A stretch of 64,000 nt of DNA from Caldilineaceae bacterium (GTDB taxonomy: Bacteria; Chloroflexota; Anaerolineae; Caldilineales; Caldilineaceae), in contig JAGRCP010000080.1 in assembly GCA_020433455.1 (NCBI GenBank), positions 1-64,000 on the forward strand, given 5' to 3'. This document shows positions 18,840 to 30,100 of the stretch, piece by piece; positions within the stretch are counted from its first letter, which is position 1; each line of letters starts with the position of its first letter. Below the pieces are notes generated by a model that saw nothing but the letters and a program-made list of their open reading frames with translations, had not been told where the DNA came from and did no database searches. The position numbers and the translations under genes are program-made.

Positions 18840-19700
18840 ATGTTTGATCCACGCGATGAAAAAGGCCAGGAAGAGGCCGTTCCGCCCCGGGCGCGTGTCA
18901 GCGAACCGGAACGCGGGCCGAGTACGCCGTATGCAGGCCAGGGGCCGATTGGTCACCCCGAATTTTACATCAAGCTATCCACCCCGCGCTGGACAAATGT
19001 GCTTCTGGCTCTCAATGTGCTTGTCTTTGTGGGCATGATTATTTTCGGCTACCTCTTCTACAATACGCTGAGGGGGCCGGAAACGACCGAGGTGCTCATT
19101 ATTTTTGGAGCCAAGGTCAATCAGCTGGTTGTCGCCGGTCAATATTGGCGGCTTTTTACCGCCATGTTTATTCATATCGGCGTGCTCCATCTGGTCTTCA
19201 ACCTATATGCGCTCTATCTCTTTGGGCCCATGGTTGAACGCTATTACGGCCGCGGGCGCTTTCTGGTCATCTACCTGTTGGGCGGACTCTTTGGCAGCCT
19301 GGCCAGCTTCGCCTTGTCGCCGGCCATCTCAGCGGGCGCATCGGGCGCGATCTTTGCGCTGATCGGCGCCATTACGGTCTATTTTCTCCGCTACCGGGAG
19401 AACTTCGGCGCGCGCGGGCGGGCCATCCTTCAAAACATGGCCTTTATCATTGTCGTCAACCTGGCTTTTGGTGCGATCGGCCAGGGCATTGACAACTGGG
19501 GGCATATCGGCGGGCTGCTCGGCGGCGCCCTGATCGCATGGGGGCTCATGCCCCAATACGTTGCGCCCGAGGTGATTAAACCGGGCCGCCAACCCTTGGT
19601 GCGCAAAACGCGTACGACCAGTGAATTGCTCTGGCTCGCGCTCGTGGCGGGGCTTTTTCTGCTCGGCTTCCAATACGCCCTGACCATTACGCCGATTTAG
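18840..19700 (+). CDS. Rhomboid-family intramembrane serine protease
   Basis: A 286-residue membrane protein with a charged 50-residue cytoplasmic N-terminus and about seven hydrophobic segments. The catalytic dyad is visible: Ser168 in GASGAIFALIGA and His222 in GHIGGLLGG. The Arg-type L1 motif region is MFIHIGVLHLVFNLYALYLFGPMVE. It should cleave transmembrane substrates, but the target is unknown. It starts two bases after gmk. Confidence 0.93.
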   Translation: MFDPRDEKGQEEAVPPRARVSEPERGPSTPYAGQGPIGHPEFYIKLSTPRWTNVLLALNVLVFVGMIIFGYLFYNTLRGPETTEVLIIFGAKVNQLVVAGQYWRLFTAMFIHIGVLHLVFNLYALYLFGPMVERYYGRGRFLVIYLLGGLFGSLASFALSPAISAGASGAIFALIGAITVYFLRYRENFGARGRAILQNMAFIIVVNLAFGAIGQGIDNWGHIGGLLGGALIAWGLMPQYVAPEVIKPGRQPLVRKTRTTSELLWLALVAGLFLLGFQYALTITPI

Positions 19701-19730
19701 GCCGATGAAATTAATAAATATTCATTCCTG

Positions 19731-19793
19731 TAGTGCGATCCTTGCGGTCGCCCGACAGACGCACGGGCGGTGGCAGGCCCCGCGTCCTACCGT
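19731..19793. repeat. GC-rich palindromic intergenic element (family D, copy 2)
   Basis: The left arm is GTAGTGCGATCCTTGCGG followed by TCGCCCG. The right arm is CGGGCGGTGGCAGG to GCGTCCTAC. The arms are imperfect reverse complements, and the left arm matches the reverse complement of the element at 64-104. Confidence 0.5.
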
Positions 19794-19854
19794 CTTGACG
19801 CGACAATAGCTCTCACGCCGAATTTCTTTATTCCCGTTATCTACGGAGTTTTCC

Positions 19855-21426
<1,572 letters not shown>

Positions 21427-21473
21427 TGAATTACTCATAATCGCGACAGAGCGCGAGCCGAAAAAATTCTCGC

Positions 21474-22715
21474 TCAGCCAACACTCGGCCGGCCGCCGCG
21501 CCGCGTGTCCCTACTACCGTGGCGAAGCTGCTGGGAGAGGAAAAATGCAGGTGCCCCGGCGGCCAACGTCAGAAGTGCGCCGATCCAGTAAGGAAGCGTC
21601 GGAGCAACATCAAAGATGATTCCGGCGACCAAGGTGCTGAAAATAATAGCCAGGCTGGTAGTGGACTGGAAGATGCCCAGCACGCCGCCGCGTGCGCTGT
21701 CATCGACCGTTGTGGTGGCGATTGATTGGAGCGACGGCATGGTAATGCCCATACCCACGGCGAAAAGGATGCTGGCCGGCATGCCCAGCCACGGCGAAGT
21801 GATGGCGGCGAACGTGAGCATGGCAATCGTTCGAGCGGCGATGCCCAGCAGCACCAATGAAACTTCATCAAAGCGCTTTAGCAATCTCCGCAATAACCAG
21901 GTTTGGGTAAAAACCTGGCCCAGGCCGATAGACGCCAAGAGTAATCCAATTCCTACCAGCGCCGCCTGCTGACTATAGCCGGCAAACAGTACCGCCTCTC
22001 CGTAGAGCGAAAAAGTCGATTGAAGCAGCCCAAAGCCGAATTGGGCCACAAATCCAATCACCAGAACAAAGAGCAGCGGCGCGTTGCTCAAAATTTGCTG
22101 CGCGCTAAAGTTTGCTTTCCGTGCCGTGCGGTTTGATGCCTGCTGCTCGTCGGTGACCGTTTCGTCCAGCGTAAGCCAAGTCAACAGAACCACCAGGCCC
22201 GCTGCGACCGCGGCCATAATGTAGGGCATACGCGGGCCAAAAGCCGCGGCCAATATACTCCCCAAGGCCGGACCGACGATGAAGCCCACGCCGAAAATCG
22301 CAAAGATATAGCCCAAGGCCTCGGTGCGCTTTTCCCGGGGCGTGATGTCGGTGATGTAGGCCTGGGCTACGATGATATTGCCGCCGGTAATGCCGTCTAC
22401 GATGCGAGCGATGAAGAGGATCGCCACGGAGGGCGCGACGGCCAGCAGCGCAAAACTGAGCGCCGTTCCGATCTGGCTGACGATGAGCACCGGCATCCGC
22501 CCAATCCGGTCCGACAAGCGGCCGAGATATGGCCCCGCTAAAAACTGCGCGGCAAAGAACGCCGTTCCCAACCAGGTGATCTCCCGGGGCGACATGGCGA
22601 ATTCATTCTTGGCATAGAGCGGGAGAATCGGCATGATCATGGCCGCGCCCACCATCTGAACAAAGACAATCATCAGGATGGTGAAGAGTCGCCGATCCAT
22701 GGTTCTCAAATTCAT
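21474..22715 (-). CDS. MFS transporter (TetA-like drug/metabolite efflux type)
   Basis: A 413-residue, 12-TM major facilitator protein. The inter-helix motif between TM2 and TM3 reads GPYLGRLSDRIGRMPVL, the DHA1/TetA pattern, and TM5 contains a GPALGSILA motif typical of antiporters. The start at 22715 has AAGGGG upstream. The C-terminus is basic (SRDTRRGGR). The substrate is unknown. It converges on malQ with about 50 bases between. Confidence 0.88.
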   Translation of the reverse strand: MNLRTMDRRLFTILMIVFVQMVGAAMIMPILPLYAKNEFAMSPREITWLGTAFFAAQFLAGPYLGRLSDRIGRMPVLIVSQIGTALSFALLAVAPSVAILFIARIVDGITGGNIIVAQAYITDITPREKRTEALGYIFAIFGVGFIVGPALGSILAAAFGPRMPYIMAAVAAGLVVLLTWLTLDETVTDEQQASNRTARKANFSAQQILSNAPLLFVLVIGFVAQFGFGLLQSTFSLYGEAVLFAGYSQQAALVGIGLLLASIGLGQVFTQTWLLRRLLKRFDEVSLVLLGIAARTIAMLTFAAITSPWLGMPASILFAVGMGITMPSLQSIATTTVDDSARGGVLGIFQSTTSLAIIFSTLVAGIIFDVAPTLPYWIGALLTLAAGAPAFFLSQQLRHGSRDTRRGGRPSVG

Positions 22716-22831
22716 ATTGACCCCTTAATTGTTCCTCATCCTCTCGTAGAGAAATCAAATAGATTTGGCTCTTTTGGAACTCATGCGGTCCACTTTGTTT
22801 ACCTGTTTTCGCGATCAGCCTGAAGAGCAGC

Positions 22832-24796
22832 CTACTCCAAATCAATCCACTCAATAACCTGAGGCGCGCCGGCAGCTTCGCTGGTGGCCACGTCGTAGAC
22901 GACGATTTCCAGCCCATAGCGACCGGGCGGCAGATCAGCAGGCAGTTCCAGCACTTTGGGATCGGGCAGGGGCGTAGCGAAGAAAAGCGTCGTGGGAATG
23001 ATGCCCCGGGCGGGCGGTCCGTCGGCTTGCGCCAGGCGGCCGCCCGCTTCATTGATCAGACGCAGGGACGTGTTGTATTGGCGATCAATCGCGCCGGCGC
23101 CTTGCCAGATGAGGGTCACGTGGAAGGCCCCGCCTGCGCGCGGGGGGGAATACGCCCAGCCGGCGAGGGCCAGCGGGCCCAGGACCAGGGGCGTGGCCAA
23201 CTCTCGCTCCTCAGTCATCTCCGGCGCGGAGCGGGCGCCCGCCGCATAGAGGGCCAAAACGCCGCGCTCGCTGTATGCGATGTCGAACTGCTGAATAAGT
23301 ACGCGCAGAAACGCTGCATCGTAACGGGTGGCCAGGCGCAAGCTGTCGCTCACGAACCAGACGCCGGGCGCTTCCTCCAGCAGCCCAGTGAGTTCCTCTG
23401 CGGATTGGAGCAGGGGCGCGCCGGACCAACGGTCAATGAGTTCGCCGTCCCGCTGAATGACGTACTCCTCATAGCCGTGCTGGATAGCGTAGTAGTCGCA
23501 TTCGCCCAGCACCTGAGCGCAAGCGGGCGGCTGGGGCGACAGCACAACCTCGCCCGGTTGGCGCACATCGGCCACATAGGCAAATACCCGGTCATAGCCC
23601 TCTACCTGCTGCGCAAGCGTGCTGCGCGCGGGCTGCCAAAACAGAGCCAGCAGCACGAGCGCGGTGACGCCGGTGACCGCCCAGCGCATATTCTCCTGCG
23701 TAAGAAGCCGATCGATCAGCCAAACCATGCCCGCCGCGCCGCAGAGCAGCCAGAAGGGCTGAACGAAGAAAAGGTAACGCGCGTCGCGCCACGTAGTCCC
23801 CACCAGCGTGAGCATCACCAGAAAAACAAAACCGAACTGGAGGGCGAAAAAGAGGGTCGCCTGATGAAAGCGCGGCAACTTCTCCAGCGAACGCATTTGT
23901 CCCCACAGGACAAGCGCGACCCCCAGCGCCAGGAGCCCGGCAATCGTCCACGGCAGGCGTGCGGGCGCGATGAGCAACGGCGCATAGGTTTGCCATGCTC
24001 CCTGCACATCAAAAACCAGGCCCATGTAGGGGCGAGTGGACTGGATGGTCTCAAAGTAGCCGGGCTGGCCCAGCTTTTCCATGAGGAAGCGCGCGGCTAT
24101 TCCTCCCAGACAGATGAGGTTGACCGCCATGACCCCGGGACGCAGCAAATAGCGCGGTCCGCGCCACAGCAGCATGGCCAGCAGCAGCGCGGGGTAGAGC
24201 AGGATTATCTGCTCCTGGGTGAAGAGCGCAAGCCAGAAGAGCAGGGCGAAAAGAGCAAGACGCCGACGTTCCCGGGCCGGTTCCAGCGTGGTCAGGGCTG
24301 CAAAGAGAGCCCACGCGGTGAGGAGCGCCAGCAACTGGAACAGGGCGTAAAAGCGCGCCCGCCCGCTCCACACGATGGCTTCGGGCAGGAGCGTCAATCC
24401 TGCCGCGGCCAGGATGCCGACGCGTGCGTTCCACGCCTGCTTGCCGCACCAGAAGATAACGCCGATGGTTGCCAGCCCCAGGAGCAGGCTGGGCAAACGG
24501 CCTACGGTGTACGTGTCACCGAAGAGCGCAAGAAAACCGGCTTCCAGGTAGGAAGCCAGGATGCCCCGGGTGTAAAGTACGCCGCTGGGCATTCTGGGCA
24601 CGCCGATTTTCTGGATGCGCTCCGCCGCCCACAGGGTGGTGAATTCGTCTACGTAGAGGCTGATGGTGCGCAGGTAGCGCCAACGCAGTTGCGCGCCCAG
24701 CAACAGGAGCGCAGCCAATCCCGTCCAGACGACGAGGGGGAGACGATCACTCCGGCCGGCGCGCGAAGGGGATTCAGGTGAGTGGATTGGGTGCAT
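22832..24796 (-). CDS. GT-C family membrane glycosyltransferase (GT39/ArnT-like) with C-terminal soluble part
   Basis: About 654 residues. The first half has many transmembrane helices. The catalytic acidic pair of the GT-C fold lies in the first external loop (SLYVDEFTTLW). Such enzymes move sugars from polyprenyl-phosphate carriers onto proteins or lipids on the outer face of the membrane. The last ~130 residues are beta-rich and soluble (LVLGPLALAGWAYSPPRAG, then LPPGRYGLEIVVYDV), echoing the C-termini of the next two genes. The ATG at 24796 overlaps the upstream stop as TGATG, so the genes are coupled. The acceptor and sugar are unknown. Confidence 0.82.
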   Translation of the reverse strand: MHPIHSPESPSRAGRSDRLPLVVWTGLAALLLLGAQLRWRYLRTISLYVDEFTTLWAAERIQKIGVPRMPSGVLYTRGILASYLEAGFLALFGDTYTVGRLPSLLLGLATIGVIFWCGKQAWNARVGILAAAGLTLLPEAIVWSGRARFYALFQLLALLTAWALFAALTTLEPARERRRLALFALLFWLALFTQEQIILLYPALLLAMLLWRGPRYLLRPGVMAVNLICLGGIAARFLMEKLGQPGYFETIQSTRPYMGLVFDVQGAWQTYAPLLIAPARLPWTIAGLLALGVALVLWGQMRSLEKLPRFHQATLFFALQFGFVFLVMLTLVGTTWRDARYLFFVQPFWLLCGAAGMVWLIDRLLTQENMRWAVTGVTALVLLALFWQPARSTLAQQVEGYDRVFAYVADVRQPGEVVLSPQPPACAQVLGECDYYAIQHGYEEYVIQRDGELIDRWSGAPLLQSAEELTGLLEEAPGVWFVSDSLRLATRYDAAFLRVLIQQFDIAYSERGVLALYAAGARSAPEMTEERELATPLVLGPLALAGWAYSPPRAGGAFHVTLIWQGAGAIDRQYNTSLRLINEAGGRLAQADGPPARGIIPTTLFFATPLPDPKVLELPADLPPGRYGLEIVVYDVATSEAAGAPQVIEWIDLE

Positions 24797-27342
24797 CAAG
24801 GCGCCTCGAACGTTCCAATGCGGATGGAATCCCCCGCGACTTCACCGTCGTGAAGAAGGGGCAATCGTCCCTCCTCCTGGGTGTAGAGGCCCACGCGCAC
24901 CTCATAGCGGCCTGGCTGCAAATCAGCCGGCAGTTCCACTTCCAGATTATCGACAATGCGTTGGCCTGACTGCCAGAGAGAGGTAGCCGCGAAGCCGTTT
25001 CGGGGCGGACGATCCAGCCCGGCCACCTGCTCGCCGTCCGGACCCATGACGTGGGCGAAGACGGTGTAGTCTGTCGCAGTGGGTGCAAGACTTTCCCAAT
25101 AAAGGTGGAGGTCCAGGGTCAAGCCGGCGGCTGCGGTCGCGGGCAGATCGGCACCAGCCAGCCGAATCACGTTGCCGAAATTGTCAATGGTTTCCGGCGG
25201 CGATACGGGAACGGGCCAGGGGAGAGAGCCGACGCGAACGAGCGCGACCGGCTGCTCCTGCGCGTCAACGGGCGCCCCGGTCGCGCTGTTCGCAATCGAC
25301 AGGCGCTCCAGCGTGACCGGATCGTAGACGGCCAGGGTAATCTGGTAGAGTCCCGGCGGCGTATCGCCGGGAACGACGATGATATAACCGTCAGGGCGAA
25401 TCTCGCGAATGGGCCAGTTGCTGGTGGGCGCGCCCCAGGGCCAGCCGTCGGTCTTCCAGATTTCCTGTCCGTTTTCGCCCACCATCCGCACCTGCACATT
25501 GTAATCCAGCTCCATCTCGGCCAGACTTTGCAGGTAAAAAGTCGCGTGGAAGGCGTCGCCCGGCGTCACGGTCAGCGGATCGAATTCGTAGGCGGCCAGG
25601 CGAATGCGCTCGCCGAAGTCAGCGGTCCGGGTCTTCCCGATCTCCACAAAATCGGGCACAGGGCCGGCACGCAGATCGTAGATGCGCGCCAGCTCTATCC
25701 CGCCGGAGCGAACCGTATGGACCGGCTCCCGGGCAAAAAAATAGTCAATGGCCTGGGGCGACGGCTCTTCACGCTGCCACTGATTGACGTAGAGGACCGC
25801 GTAATCCGTATCCAGCCAAAAGAGAGGCGAATCAGAGGAAAGCGCCACTTCCTGACCGTCGAAAAAGTAGGAAAAGGGCCCGTCATGATACCAGGCCGCG
25901 ACGCGCAGGTTTTCGGCGTCAGGCTGCTGGTTGAGGTACTCGGCAGCCTGATCCAACCCTTCGCCCCAGCCGACAAAGAGGGTGCGGGGCGCGGTCCAAC
26001 TGCCGCCGACCAGGGGGTTGTAGTAGGTGAAATAATAGGGGTAGTGAACGAAGCCCAGAACCCCGTGCAGCAGCGCCGCGCCGCCGATAATCCACGCGGG
26101 CACGAGCGGATGCTGAGTCCAGGCCCGGGCCGTCATGTGGCGGCGCAGGCGGAAGGCCAGGGCCCAGTAGCCCAGCACGGCCACCATGTCCAGCGCCAGC
26201 AGCGCAGGCAAGAGGTAGCGGTCAAATTTCTTGGCCCCCACGCTCATGCCTGCGGTAAAGAGAAGCGCAAAGAGGAGCAGGCCCAGGGTCGCCTGCTGTA
26301 CCCGGCTTATGGTGAAGGGTAATTGTCGTCGCCATGCGGCAATTGCCGCGGCCGCCAGCCCCAGCCAGGTGAGCGGCGTGCTGCGGAACAAATAGGCCAC
26401 CGGATAAAACAAGATGCCGGGGTCTTCCACCGGCCGCCCCATAAAAAAGTTAACGTTGGTGTGACGTTCCACATACTCGCCCATCTCGCCCGCCATGCGC
26501 AGAAGCGTCCCCAGGGGATCGACCCACATGGCCGGCCAAAGAACGACAAAGACCGCGGTGGCAACTCCCCCCCAAAGTGCCAGCCATCCAAGCCAGCGGA
26601 GGGCGGCATGCGCCGGTTTCGTACCGGCCAGGCGGGCAGCCCGATACTCCCGCCGCCACTCCACGGCCATGAGCAGCGCGCCGGCAGGAGCGAGAAAAAT
26701 GGCGGGTGTTTTGGTCAGCCAGGCCAGCCCCATCACCGCACCCGAAGCAATAAGCAGATGGAGGCGCCGACCGGCGTAGAGCCAGGCCAGAAAGAGGAGA
26801 AGGGCAAAAAAGGTCAGGCTGGAGACCAGGCCGTCGGGATGGAGTTGGCGGGAAAGGGCCACATAGAAGGGCGTCCACGCCAAATAGAGCGTGCCGCAAA
26901 TGGCAACAATTTCTCCGAAGAGGCGGCGTAAGGGCAGAAAGGAGAGTGCCAGGGTCAGCGAGATGGCCAGGACGATCCACCAGCGGCCTGCGGCCAACAG
27001 GTCCAGGGGATCATGCGCGCCTGTTTCGGCCAGCCACGCTTCCAGATATTCCCGATCCCAGGCGAAGTAGCCCGGCGCGTCAGCCGCATAATCGGGATAT
27101 TCGCGCAGGAGTCCCAGAGATCCCGCCCACATAACGGTGACGCCGGGATGCTCGCGCTGGAAAGTTTCGGACCATTCCTGCCGGCTGAGCGCGTAGGTGA
27201 AGTTGGCTGAGCGGGCCAACCACTTGCGCTCGTCGATGGTGACAAACTCGCTCAGTCCCATGACCCGGGGCAGCCAAGCCGCCAGAAAGAGAAAAATCAG
27301 GATTACGCCTGTGCGTGTGGAGCGATTCGTGACGAGCTTCAT
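24796..27342 (-). CDS. Large GT-C family membrane glycosyltransferase with two C-terminal beta-rich domains
   Basis: About 848 residues from the ATG at 27342; an upstream TTG at 27384 is possible but less likely. The acidic motif in loop 1 is FVTIDERKWL. About ten to twelve hydrophobic segments follow to roughly residue 440, then an extracytoplasmic region. The final 300 residues hold two related segments, each with a PGD..H.TFYLQSL or LHLYWESL strand and each closing with a PPGLYQ/QPGRYEVRVGLY strand. It is coupled to the downstream GT-C gene and separated by 50 bases from the upstream one. Confidence 0.82.
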   Translation of the reverse strand: MKLVTNRSTRTGVILIFLFLAAWLPRVMGLSEFVTIDERKWLARSANFTYALSRQEWSETFQREHPGVTVMWAGSLGLLREYPDYAADAPGYFAWDREYLEAWLAETGAHDPLDLLAAGRWWIVLAISLTLALSFLPLRRLFGEIVAICGTLYLAWTPFYVALSRQLHPDGLVSSLTFFALLLFLAWLYAGRRLHLLIASGAVMGLAWLTKTPAIFLAPAGALLMAVEWRREYRAARLAGTKPAHAALRWLGWLALWGGVATAVFVVLWPAMWVDPLGTLLRMAGEMGEYVERHTNVNFFMGRPVEDPGILFYPVAYLFRSTPLTWLGLAAAAIAAWRRQLPFTISRVQQATLGLLLFALLFTAGMSVGAKKFDRYLLPALLALDMVAVLGYWALAFRLRRHMTARAWTQHPLVPAWIIGGAALLHGVLGFVHYPYYFTYYNPLVGGSWTAPRTLFVGWGEGLDQAAEYLNQQPDAENLRVAAWYHDGPFSYFFDGQEVALSSDSPLFWLDTDYAVLYVNQWQREEPSPQAIDYFFAREPVHTVRSGGIELARIYDLRAGPVPDFVEIGKTRTADFGERIRLAAYEFDPLTVTPGDAFHATFYLQSLAEMELDYNVQVRMVGENGQEIWKTDGWPWGAPTSNWPIREIRPDGYIIVVPGDTPPGLYQITLAVYDPVTLERLSIANSATGAPVDAQEQPVALVRVGSLPWPVPVSPPETIDNFGNVIRLAGADLPATAAAGLTLDLHLYWESLAPTATDYTVFAHVMGPDGEQVAGLDRPPRNGFAATSLWQSGQRIVDNLEVELPADLQPGRYEVRVGLYTQEEGRLPLLHDGEVAGDSIRIGTFEAP

Positions 27343-27391
27343 GGCCGACACGGGATGCGGTTGAGGATAGGCAATCCGGCACAAAAGCGCA

Positions 27392-30001
27392 TCATTCTTC
27401 CCCCACCCGAATGTCGGTTAGCTGCACCTGGGCGCCGACCGTATTGCCGCTTTCGTCCAGCACGTTCAAACGCTCCAGCGTCTCTTCGATGTAAAGGCCG
27501 GTGTAAAGGGGGTAGAGCCCGTCAGGCGCATCATCAGCGACAGGAATTTCGTACCGATCGGTGATGAGTTCGCCGGGATCCCAACGCCACGTTTCCCGGC
27601 TTTCGCAGACGGGGTAGCCGTCCAATTGTGCAATCATGCCGCTGTCGCCGTAGTAGGCTTGGTTAAAAACTTTGTAGGAGGCGTCTACCGGCTTTTGCGC
27701 GCGCCAGAAAAGGGTCAGGGTGATGGTATCGCCCTGACGCAGCGGTTGGGGATAGTCGATATTGTAGCCTTCCAGCCAGATGAGATCGTCAAAGTTTGTG
27801 TGAATCGGATTCTCAATCAGCTGATTGACGGCGGGATAAGTGAGGGGGAAATCCGGTCCGGCCAATTCATCAAAGCGCGCGGTAAAGTCGGCCAAATCGT
27901 AGCGGGGAACGTCATCGGCAGGCTCCTGCGTGGGGAATTCGCTGCTTTCGCCCGTACGCCGGTAGATGACCATCTGGTCGGTATCATTGATCTCCACGAT
28001 GCCCCACTTGCTGAAGCCGTCGCGCAGGTAATGCTCCATGGCCAGCTGATCGCCGTTGCTCCACGGCTCCAGATTGTCGATCTCGAAGAACCAGTCCGCG
28101 GTGCGGCCGCAGCGGATTTGCCCCCGCGTGTACCAGGAAGGAACCCAGGCTTCCTTTTCGTTGGTCTCGTAATCTCCCGCAATCACGCCCTCTTCGTAGA
28201 GCACGCCGGCGACCTTCCAGCCGTTGGCCAGGGGAAACCCGAAGAGGGCTTTGTCGTCCGGCTCGTCGTATGCGACCCAGTAGCCCTGAGGGTGCCAGGC
28301 GTCCCACGTGCGCAGCACTTCCGGCGTGTTGGAGACGAAGTACCAGTAAGCATATACGCCGAAGAGCGCGATGAGCGCGGTTGCCGCGATGGCTCCGCCG
28401 ATGCGCGCGGCGGGCGCGCCGATTTGCTCCCGCAGCCCGCGCCAAATCCGCACCAGCGCCCAGGCGGCCAGCAAGACCCAGGGAGTGAAGAAAGTATAGA
28501 CGTGGGTGCGGGGCTTCTCCACAAAGAAAAGGGCCAGCAGCATCCCAAAACCGAACCAAAGCCAGAGCATACGCTCGCCCGGCTTGAGCCTGGGCGTCAA
28601 TACGGCCAGGACGATGAAGAAAGCGAAGGGCAGCACAATCAGATCGGTTTCGCCAAAGCGCAACCATGTCGGATTGATGAAGGTGAGGATCATCACGCCG
28701 GTTGCTGCCAGACTCAACCCCGCGGCCCAGCGTCGTCCCCAGCCCTGCCGGTAGGCGAAGTAGAGCGCGGCCAGGGTCGTAGCAATCAACAGGAGCACGT
28801 AATAGGTGGTGCTGTAAACGGTGGTGCGCAGAAAGAAGTCGGCCAGGTTGTTATAGGGAAAGCTGCCGCCCACGCGCCGGTCGGTGAGATAGGTATAGGT
28901 CGCGCTGAAGTGAGGATGGCGCACGAAGGGAATGTAAAAAAGCGCCAGCATCACGCCGCCGGTCAGGATAGGCGGAATGAGATCGCCGAGAAATTCCCGC
29001 CAGCGGGTCGGCCGCTGCCAAAAAAGGACCAGGAGCAGAAAGAGCGCAGGAATGACCGCCAGCGCGGCTTCGTAGTGGGAAAGCAGACCCGTGGCCAGGA
29101 TGACGGCCGCCAAGGTCAGGTAGCGGCCCACGGCCACGGCGTTAACGGTCAGGCGGTAAAAAATCAGCACCGCCAGCGCAGAGCAGAGGAAAACGATGCT
29201 CTGATACTGCACAATATGAGAATAACCGATGAAATAACCGTCTACGGCCAGGAACATAGCCGCGGTCCAGCCGACCAGCGGACCGGCCAGACGCCATCCC
29301 AGCAGGAAGAGGATGAAAAGCGCGACCACGTTGGCAACGGCAAAGGGCCAGCGTGCGGTCGTCTCGGTCAGATGACCGGTGAGGGAATAAGCGACGGCGG
29401 GGACGACAATTTCAGTCGGTCCCTTTTTATGGATAAGGAGTACGTCATCCACGCCCTGAATGATGGCTGCGGCGCGCAGCGTAGCCCGGGCCTCATCGCC
29501 CTGATACTCCGCGTAGCCGAGATTGGTGAAGCGCAGAAAGCCCGCCACCAAAAGCAAGGTCAGCGCGCCGATCCAAATCCAGGTTCGGGTCGCCCTGTCC
29601 GGATCCAATTCGGGGAAAAGCGCAGGGGTAGGGCGGGGATAAAGGGGCCGACGGCGGGCCTGGACCGCGATGAGTGCGAGAAGCAGAACAATGATGCCGT
29701 CAAAGGCCAGAAGCGTCTGCCACCAAAGAAGCGGGCCCGGCAGGAAGCTGAGCAAGGTCATGCCCATGACCATGACGCCGTAGCCCGCGCCCACCGCATA
29801 AAGCAGACGCTCCCAGCGCGTCGGCGCAGCCCCGCTTTGGCCAACCAGGGCGTCTACCAACAAAAAGCCGGGTAAAAAGCCCGTCAGGAAATAAACCGCG
29901 ATTGCCTGTACCAGATGGGGCAGAGGCAGCAACAGCAGCCCATTCAGCAACGCTGCAATCAAGAGTGAGATGAGTAAAAAAGAACGAGTTTTGAGATACA
30001 T
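27392..30001 (-). CDS. Large GT-C family membrane glycosyltransferase with C-terminal beta-rich domain
   Basis: An 869-residue protein with many membrane helices. The external acidic motif is AEYQGDEARATLRAA, the GT39/PMT style. The N-terminal ~120 residues form four extra hydrophobic segments before that motif, longer than in the two neighbours. The C-terminal 270 residues are soluble and end with a domain starting IDYPQPLRQGDTITLTLFWRAQKP and closing DGLYPLYTGLYIEETLERL. This resembles the ends of the other two GT-C proteins. It is first of the three in transcription order, about 100 bases after the GT2 gene. Confidence 0.82.
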   Translation of the reverse strand: MYLKTRSFLLISLLIAALLNGLLLLPLPHLVQAIAVYFLTGFLPGFLLVDALVGQSGAAPTRWERLLYAVGAGYGVMVMGMTLLSFLPGPLLWWQTLLAFDGIIVLLLALIAVQARRRPLYPRPTPALFPELDPDRATRTWIWIGALTLLLVAGFLRFTNLGYAEYQGDEARATLRAAAIIQGVDDVLLIHKKGPTEIVVPAVAYSLTGHLTETTARWPFAVANVVALFILFLLGWRLAGPLVGWTAAMFLAVDGYFIGYSHIVQYQSIVFLCSALAVLIFYRLTVNAVAVGRYLTLAAVILATGLLSHYEAALAVIPALFLLLVLFWQRPTRWREFLGDLIPPILTGGVMLALFYIPFVRHPHFSATYTYLTDRRVGGSFPYNNLADFFLRTTVYSTTYYVLLLIATTLAALYFAYRQGWGRRWAAGLSLAATGVMILTFINPTWLRFGETDLIVLPFAFFIVLAVLTPRLKPGERMLWLWFGFGMLLALFFVEKPRTHVYTFFTPWVLLAAWALVRIWRGLREQIGAPAARIGGAIAATALIALFGVYAYWYFVSNTPEVLRTWDAWHPQGYWVAYDEPDDKALFGFPLANGWKVAGVLYEEGVIAGDYETNEKEAWVPSWYTRGQIRCGRTADWFFEIDNLEPWSNGDQLAMEHYLRDGFSKWGIVEINDTDQMVIYRRTGESSEFPTQEPADDVPRYDLADFTARFDELAGPDFPLTYPAVNQLIENPIHTNFDDLIWLEGYNIDYPQPLRQGDTITLTLFWRAQKPVDASYKVFNQAYYGDSGMIAQLDGYPVCESRETWRWDPGELITDRYEIPVADDAPDGLYPLYTGLYIEETLERLNVLDESGNTVGAQVQLTDIRVGEE

Positions 30002-30100
30002 AAGCGTAAGAAGGAATGCGGACCGCGTCCGGTCGCTATGGCCGGACGTTCAGAACATTTTGGCGCGTGCGCTGCCGCGAAACCGATTGTGCGTCACGCA

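Noticed and set aside
23027-24781. Open frame of 584 codons on the plus strand
   Set aside because: It is antisense to the GT-C gene at 22832-24796. Its product is Gln/Arg/Gly-rich with no domain, as expected from the reverse strand of a G+C-rich gene.
27626-29875. Open frame of 749 codons on the plus strand
   Set aside because: Antisense shadow of the GT-C gene at 27392-30001. The translated sequence is low-complexity and charged, and the opposite strand has clear helices and a catalytic motif.
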